From NCBI GenBank assembly GCA_964431735.1, contig CAYSLJ010000071.1, forward strand, positions 1 through 35,913: DNA of 35,913 nucleotides. The letters are read 5' to 3'. The stretch's first letter is position 1; the number at the start of each line of letters is the position of its first letter. Below are positions 32,402 through 35,913 of this stretch, in pieces. The stretch is from CALARM01 sp964431735. Lineage in GTDB: Bacteria > Vulcanimicrobiota > SpSt-956 > JAKJGF01. The notes beneath the pieces were generated by a model. That model saw nothing but the letters and a program-made list of their open reading frames with translations. It did no database searches and was not told the origin of the DNA. Made by a program: the position numbers and the translations under genes.

Positions 32402-34039
32402 ATGAAGAAAACTATTCTCATTATGTTCTTTTTTATCTTTTTCATGAATATTGCTGCATACGGGAATGAAAAATCTGCATATATTTTTCTGCAACCCGTT
32501 AATGATGAGAAAGGACAGGTATTCCGGGAAAAAGACGGCAAGAAATATCCCATTCTAGAAGAAATTTCCGGCGACAGGGTGAAACCTATAGAGGAACTAT
32601 TAAGAGACGGTATGCCTGCTTTAAGTCTCAGGCTGGATAGAATGGAAAAAAATTTCATACTCAATCAGAAACAGGAGGCTGAATTTAAAGATGAAGAAAC
32701 ATTGAAAATTTTTGCAGAACCTCTTTATATCTGCCTGATGAAAGGCGGTAACAGACCGAAGTGCGGATTTTTTCTGAAAAAAGGAGACGAAGTTATTGAA
32801 AAAACAAAGGTTTTCTATATAGAAATGCCTCCTGAAGCAAACCAGTTTGAAAAAATATTTTCCCATGAACATGGCCATCTTCTGGATTTTTATATATTAA
32901 ACTACAGTTTTCCCGTTTCTCCCGCAAGACCTGTTCATACTATTTCTGCCGTAACGAATTTTGAAACAGCCTTTATCGAAGGATGGGGCGAACATTTTGA
33001 GATAATGACAGTAGATATGACAAAAAATCAGGAATTCAGAGATTTTTACAATCTGAATGACCTGAAAGGCAAAAGTTATTTTTTCTATCTTCAGGATATG
33101 CTTACCATAGGTCAGTCCTTTAAAAGATATTTATGGGTAAAGGGCAATCTCTTTGCATTCAAGAAAAACAACTGTCTTACAGACGGTCTCACAGGAGAAG
33201 AATTTAATAAGAATTTTATATATAACTGGATGAATTACAGTTTTTCCGGAGGAGAACTGAAAAATGCCCACCAGATGTTATGCTGTGAGGGAGTATGTTC
33301 TAATATGTTTTATCAAATGGCGACAGATAAGAATATGATGGGAAGATACAGAGAACCGGATTTTTACAGATACTTTTCAGATAAAGAAAATGATATAACT
33401 CCTCAGGAAAATATATATTTAAAAATGATTTATGCAAAATACCGTCTTTTTAAAGACTATGAAAAAGAAAAACCTTTCGAAGCAGGCCCTCTGTTTCTGG
33501 ATTTCGTAAAAAAATATATGGAATTATTTCCAGAAGACAGAGATGATATGCTTCAGATTTTCTGCCTTTCCACTTTTTTCACCACATCGTTTAAAAATGC
33601 AGTAGAAATGTATCGTAAAGCAGATTTTGATACCCATATGCTCTGTTATGATATGGAAGGCACTTCCCGGAATTTCAAAGAGCTATACGGAGTTATTCAG
33701 AAGAATTTTAATGAGATAAAAAACGATTCTTCTCTCTTATATAAAAATGTAGGCCCTCCCCTCTGGGTAGATAATGAAACATTTAACCCGGTATGTCTGG
33801 GGCAAAATATGGGCGGTATATCGATAAATATGAACGGAGCAGAAGATTTCGAACTGATGACACTGGAAGGAATGACTGTAAAACAGGCGGAAGCGCTCAT
33901 AGAATGCCGTGAAAAAGCAGGGTATTTTTCAAGTATCAAAGACATAGAAGATACAGGTATTCTAAGTGAAACACAGGTCAGGGAATTGCTGAAGATGAGG
34001 GAACATTACCTGGACAGCTATAAAAACAGGTATCTGTGA
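32402..34039 (+). CDS. Secreted HEHGH metalloprotease-like protein with C-terminal helix-hairpin-helix domain
   Basis: 545 residues. Signal peptide (residues 1-21). Zinc motif HEHGH (155-159) in KIFSHEHGHLLDF, followed about 35 residues on by AFIEGWGEHFE (Glu193 or Glu197 as third ligand), the gluzincin-like arrangement. A cysteine-containing middle region (CCEGVC) follows. The last about 60 residues resemble ComEA/GspK-type helix-hairpin-helix: FELMTLEGMTVKQAEALI, then FSSIKDIEDTGILSETQVREL. Protease plus DNA-binding-type HhH on an exported protein is unusual. A weak AGAAGG ribosome site precedes the ATG. It is flanked on both sides by pieces of a CHAT-TPR gene. Exact family not recognised. 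Confidence 0.65.
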   Translation: MKKTILIMFFFIFFMNIAAYGNEKSAYIFLQPVNDEKGQVFREKDGKKYPILEEISGDRVKPIEELLRDGMPALSLRLDRMEKNFILNQKQEAEFKDEETLKIFAEPLYICLMKGGNRPKCGFFLKKGDEVIEKTKVFYIEMPPEANQFEKIFSHEHGHLLDFYILNYSFPVSPARPVHTISAVTNFETAFIEGWGEHFEIMTVDMTKNQEFRDFYNLNDLKGKSYFFYLQDMLTIGQSFKRYLWVKGNLFAFKKNNCLTDGLTGEEFNKNFIYNWMNYSFSGGELKNAHQMLCCEGVCSNMFYQMATDKNMMGRYREPDFYRYFSDKENDITPQENIYLKMIYAKYRLFKDYEKEKPFEAGPLFLDFVKKYMELFPEDRDDMLQIFCLSTFFTTSFKNAVEMYRKADFDTHMLCYDMEGTSRNFKELYGVIQKNFNEIKNDSSLLYKNVGPPLWVDNETFNPVCLGQNMGGISINMNGAEDFELMTLEGMTVKQAEALIECREKAGYFSSIKDIEDTGILSETQVRELLKMREHYLDSYKNRYL

Positions 34040-34195
34040 AGAAGGAGACGAACTGGTCGGGTTATCATGGAAAAATTTTATTATTATCTGAAAGATCATA
34101 ACAAATTAGAGGCAATGAGACGTGCCCAGATTGACATAATGAAAAAACATCATCATCCCTTCTTCCGGGCACCCTTTGTTCTCACTGGAGACTGA
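34035..34195 (+). pseudogene. CHAT-domain C-terminal remnant with internal deletion
   Basis: Reads CEEGDELVGLS, then after a frame change MEKFYYYLKDHN, LEAMRRAQIDIMKKHHHPFF and APFVLTGD to a stop. Compare the CHAT half at 17034, where NGDELTGLS and MERFYFYLKDHN are separated by about 26 residues that are missing here. It begins within the last codons of the metalloprotease gene, so the two were joined by recombination. Confidence 0.7.
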
Positions 34196-34201
34196 AAATA
34201 A

Positions 34202-35023
34202 TCATTTACTGCCGGTAATATCTTTTTCTTTCTGATAGACCCTTACATAATCTATTTCAAATACGTGCGGAAACAGAGAGTCATCTATACCTTCTTTACC
34301 GCCCCAGTTTCCTCCTATGGCAAGATTCAATATAAGATAAAAAGGTTTATCGAAAGGCCATGACTGCCACCCGGTGCCGTCATTCTCATAGGTATAATAA
34401 TGGATTCCGTCTATATAGACCCTGTATTGATTTTCTTCCCATTCTACACCGTAAACATGAAATTCCGAAGTTGCATCAGGACAGTGATATTCACCTGACT
34501 TCTGAGTTCCTTTTACATGGTTATATTTATTTGTATGAGTACTCGATAGAATAAACTCCGGGTTATATCCTACCTGTTCCATAATATCTATTTCTCCGCT
34601 GTCAGGCCAGGTTCCGTATTCATTCCCCGTAGACATAATCCATATGGCAGGCCATGTTCCTCTTCCTGTGGGAACTTTTGCCTTAACTTCTATTTTACAG
34701 TATTTCCAGTTACCTTTACTTGTAAGTCTTGCAGAGGAATAATTTTTTCCCTCTATCGGTTCCTTTACTGCTGTAATTTTCAACGTACCGTTACTTACAT
34801 AAGCATTTTCTTTTTTAAATTCCGTATACCACTGGGCTTCATTATTTCCCCACCCGTAAGAATTACCTTTTGTATCATAGTTCCATTTACTTTCATCAGG
34901 TAAACCTTCATAATCAAATTCATCTGACCATACAGGTTTCCACTCTTCAGCGGCAGAAATACTTAATGACACACATAACACAAATACCAGGACTGCAAGA
35001 GTTTTTAAAATTAATTTATCCAT
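34202..35023 (-). CDS. Secreted GH16 beta-glucanase
   Basis: 273 residues with a signal peptide (1-24). GH16 jelly-roll glycosidase cleaving beta-1,3 or mixed-linked glucans (laminarin, lichenan). The catalytic motif EIDIME at 144-149 has nucleophile Glu144 and acid/base Glu149 with assisting Asp146. RGTWPAIWIM before it and GWQSWPFDKPFYLILNLAIG after it complete the active-site cleft. The extra residue in E-x-D-x-x-E is typical of laminarinase-type members. GGAGG lies 7 bases before the ATG. No other polysaccharide gene is adjacent. Confidence 0.92.
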   Translation of the reverse strand: MDKLILKTLAVLVFVLCVSLSISAAEEWKPVWSDEFDYEGLPDESKWNYDTKGNSYGWGNNEAQWYTEFKKENAYVSNGTLKITAVKEPIEGKNYSSARLTSKGNWKYCKIEVKAKVPTGRGTWPAIWIMSTGNEYGTWPDSGEIDIMEQVGYNPEFILSSTHTNKYNHVKGTQKSGEYHCPDATSEFHVYGVEWEENQYRVYIDGIHYYTYENDGTGWQSWPFDKPFYLILNLAIGGNWGGKEGIDDSLFPHVFEIDYVRVYQKEKDITGSK

Positions 35024-35109
35024 TCTTCTACCTCCACATTTTTAATATTTTATATATTATATACCGGTACCTGCAAAAAAAATAGAAATTTTTTTAGAAA
35101 ATCTATAAC

Positions 35110-35159
35110 TTGACATATTGATCAAGTATGTTATAATTTTAAATAAGAATAATTCTTAT
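35110..35159 (+). promoter_or_regulatory. Rubrerythrin promoter with PerR/Fur-like box
   Basis: TTGACA (35110-35115), 16-base spacer, TATAAT (35132-35137). The expected start point falls in the perfect palindrome ATAAGAAT-A-ATTCTTAT (35143-35159), which matches most positions of the PerR box TTATAATNATTATAA. Peroxide-derepressed expression is inferred. Confidence 0.78.
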
Positions 35160-35196
35160 CTAAGAAAAATTATTATTAAAAGGAGTGATTTATTAA

Positions 35197-35772
35197 GTGA
35201 AAAGTCTAAAGGGTACAAAAACAGAGAAAAATTTACTGACAGCTTTTGCAGGTGAATCTCAGGCAAGAAACCGTTATACCTATTTTGCAGGTAAAGCAAA
35301 ACAGGAAGGTTTCATGCAGATTTCTGCCGTATTTGAAGAAACAGCAAATCAGGAAAAAGAACATGCAAAGAGATTCTTCAAATTCCTTGAAGGAGGAGAT
35401 GTTGAAATAGTAGCAGCATTCCCTGCCGGCGTAATAGGAACAACAGAAGAAAATCTGGCAGCAGCAGCAGGTGGAGAACATCATGAATGGTCAAGTATGT
35501 ATCCTGATTTTGCAAAAATAGCAAAGGAAGAAGGATTTGATGTAATAGCAAAGGTATTTGAATTTATAGCAGTAGCAGAAAAACAGCATGAAAAACGGTA
35601 TAATGATTTACTTAAAAATATAAAAGAGAACAAAGTATTCAAAAAAGATAAACCGGTTGTATGGAGATGCCTCAACTGCGGTTACATCCATGAAGGAGAT
35701 GAAGCACTGCAGTCCTGTCCGGCCTGTGCACACCCTCAGGCATATTTTGAACTTCTCGGTGAAAACTGGTAG
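35197..35772 (+). CDS. rbr: Rubrerythrin
   Basis: 191 residues, cytosolic non-haem iron peroxidase that reduces hydrogen peroxide in anaerobes. N-terminal four-helix ferritin-like domain with diiron ligands in AFAGESQARNRY (Glu20) and EETANQEKEHAKRF (Glu and His56 region), and a second pair in FEFIAVAEKQHEKRY. C-terminal rubredoxin domain: C158-x2-C161 and C174-x2-C177 (CLNCGY, CPACAHP) bind one iron. GTG start with AAAAGGAG 9 bases upstream. Single gene with a PerR-like operator. Confidence 0.95.
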   Translation: MKSLKGTKTEKNLLTAFAGESQARNRYTYFAGKAKQEGFMQISAVFEETANQEKEHAKRFFKFLEGGDVEIVAAFPAGVIGTTEENLAAAAGGEHHEWSSMYPDFAKIAKEEGFDVIAKVFEFIAVAEKQHEKRYNDLLKNIKENKVFKKDKPVVWRCLNCGYIHEGDEALQSCPACAHPQAYFELLGENW

Positions 35773-35870
35773 TCTTAGTACCGAAACAGGTAAATTGGTA
35801 CCCGTAAAAAGCTTCTGCCTGGCAGGCTCTGGAAAAGAAAAATTAGTTTTTTCTATAGTACTATACTTTC

Positions 35871-35892
35871 GCAGATTTTTAAAAAAATCTGC
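35871..35892. repeat. AT-rich hairpin downstream of rubrerythrin
   Basis: GCAGATTTTT (35871-35880) and AAAAATCTGC (35883-35892) pair perfectly around AA. About 100 bases after the rubrerythrin stop. It could be a terminator, though no T-run follows on the plus strand inside the window. The rest of 35773-35913 shows nothing. Confidence 0.35.
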
Positions 35893-35913
35893 AAAAGGGT
35901 CTTGATAAAATAA

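Noticed and set aside
35773..35905. Open frame continuing past rubrerythrin in another frame
   Set aside because: It overlaps the rubredoxin domain out of frame and lacks a ribosome site.

Overview
The window looks like an AT-rich chromosomal segment from an anaerobic or microaerophilic bacterium. Rubrerythrin with a PerR-like operator, a tungstate-specific ABC transporter and many TTG/GTG starts fit this. Eukaryote-style Ser/Thr kinase, CHAT-TPR, DUF4388 and secreted glycosidase genes suggest a bacterium with complex signalling, possibly from an uncultured lineage. No rRNA or tRNA is present, so I do not name a taxon.

Layout. 1-1400: a Cache-domain sensor gene cut at the left edge by a probable IS200/IS605-type end, then a LOG-family gene. 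1430-4400: a tupABC tungstate uptake locus with two identical palindromes ahead of tupA and tupC. 4400-9800: a small unknown gene, a nitronate monooxygenase-like flavoenzyme, a TPR lipid- or cell-envelope protein, and a BlaI/M56 peptidase (BlaR1-like) regulatory pair with an exported protein. Identical operator cores precede blaI and the exported-protein gene. 9800-15400: a PfkB sugar kinase, a stand-alone RiPP-recognition-like domain, an apparently leaderless TetR regulator with a GH13 amylase as its likely target, a double flavodoxin-fold oxidoreductase, and an MqsA-like antitoxin. 15800-24100: a broken TPR-CHAT gene, a YkgJ-type cysteine-cluster protein, adenosylhomocysteinase, an XRE-HTH/degenerate-cyclase fusion, a secreted TIM-barrel-like protein, and a zinc ribbon-kinase-receiver-DUF4388 protein. 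24700-30600: a GNAT enzyme, a FliI/YscN-type ATPase, a decayed mobile-element zone, two PIN-domain toxin-antitoxin pairs, and a peptide deformylase-GNAT fusion. 30800-34200: a cluster of gene fragments (serine hydrolase, SagB-type dehydrogenase, several CHAT-TPR pieces) around an intact secreted metalloprotease-HhH protein. 34200-end: a GH16 glucanase and rubrerythrin.

The most striking global feature is repeat invasion of the intergenic space. Arrays of 7-bp units (GCGTAAC, GCGTGAC, GCGTAAT) occur about every 2 kb. Some are free-standing. Others form the core of two families of small inverted-repeat elements. Family A is almost invariantly 105 bp, with 18-bp ends of the type TTACTGAGGTGAGCATAA. 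Family B is 138-154 bp, with TATAGT...ACTATA ends. These elements sit in 5' leaders, between operon genes and at gene ends, and one supplies a stop codon. Together with the gene fragments they mark an actively rearranging genome. All functional calls come from reading motifs by eye; no database search was run.
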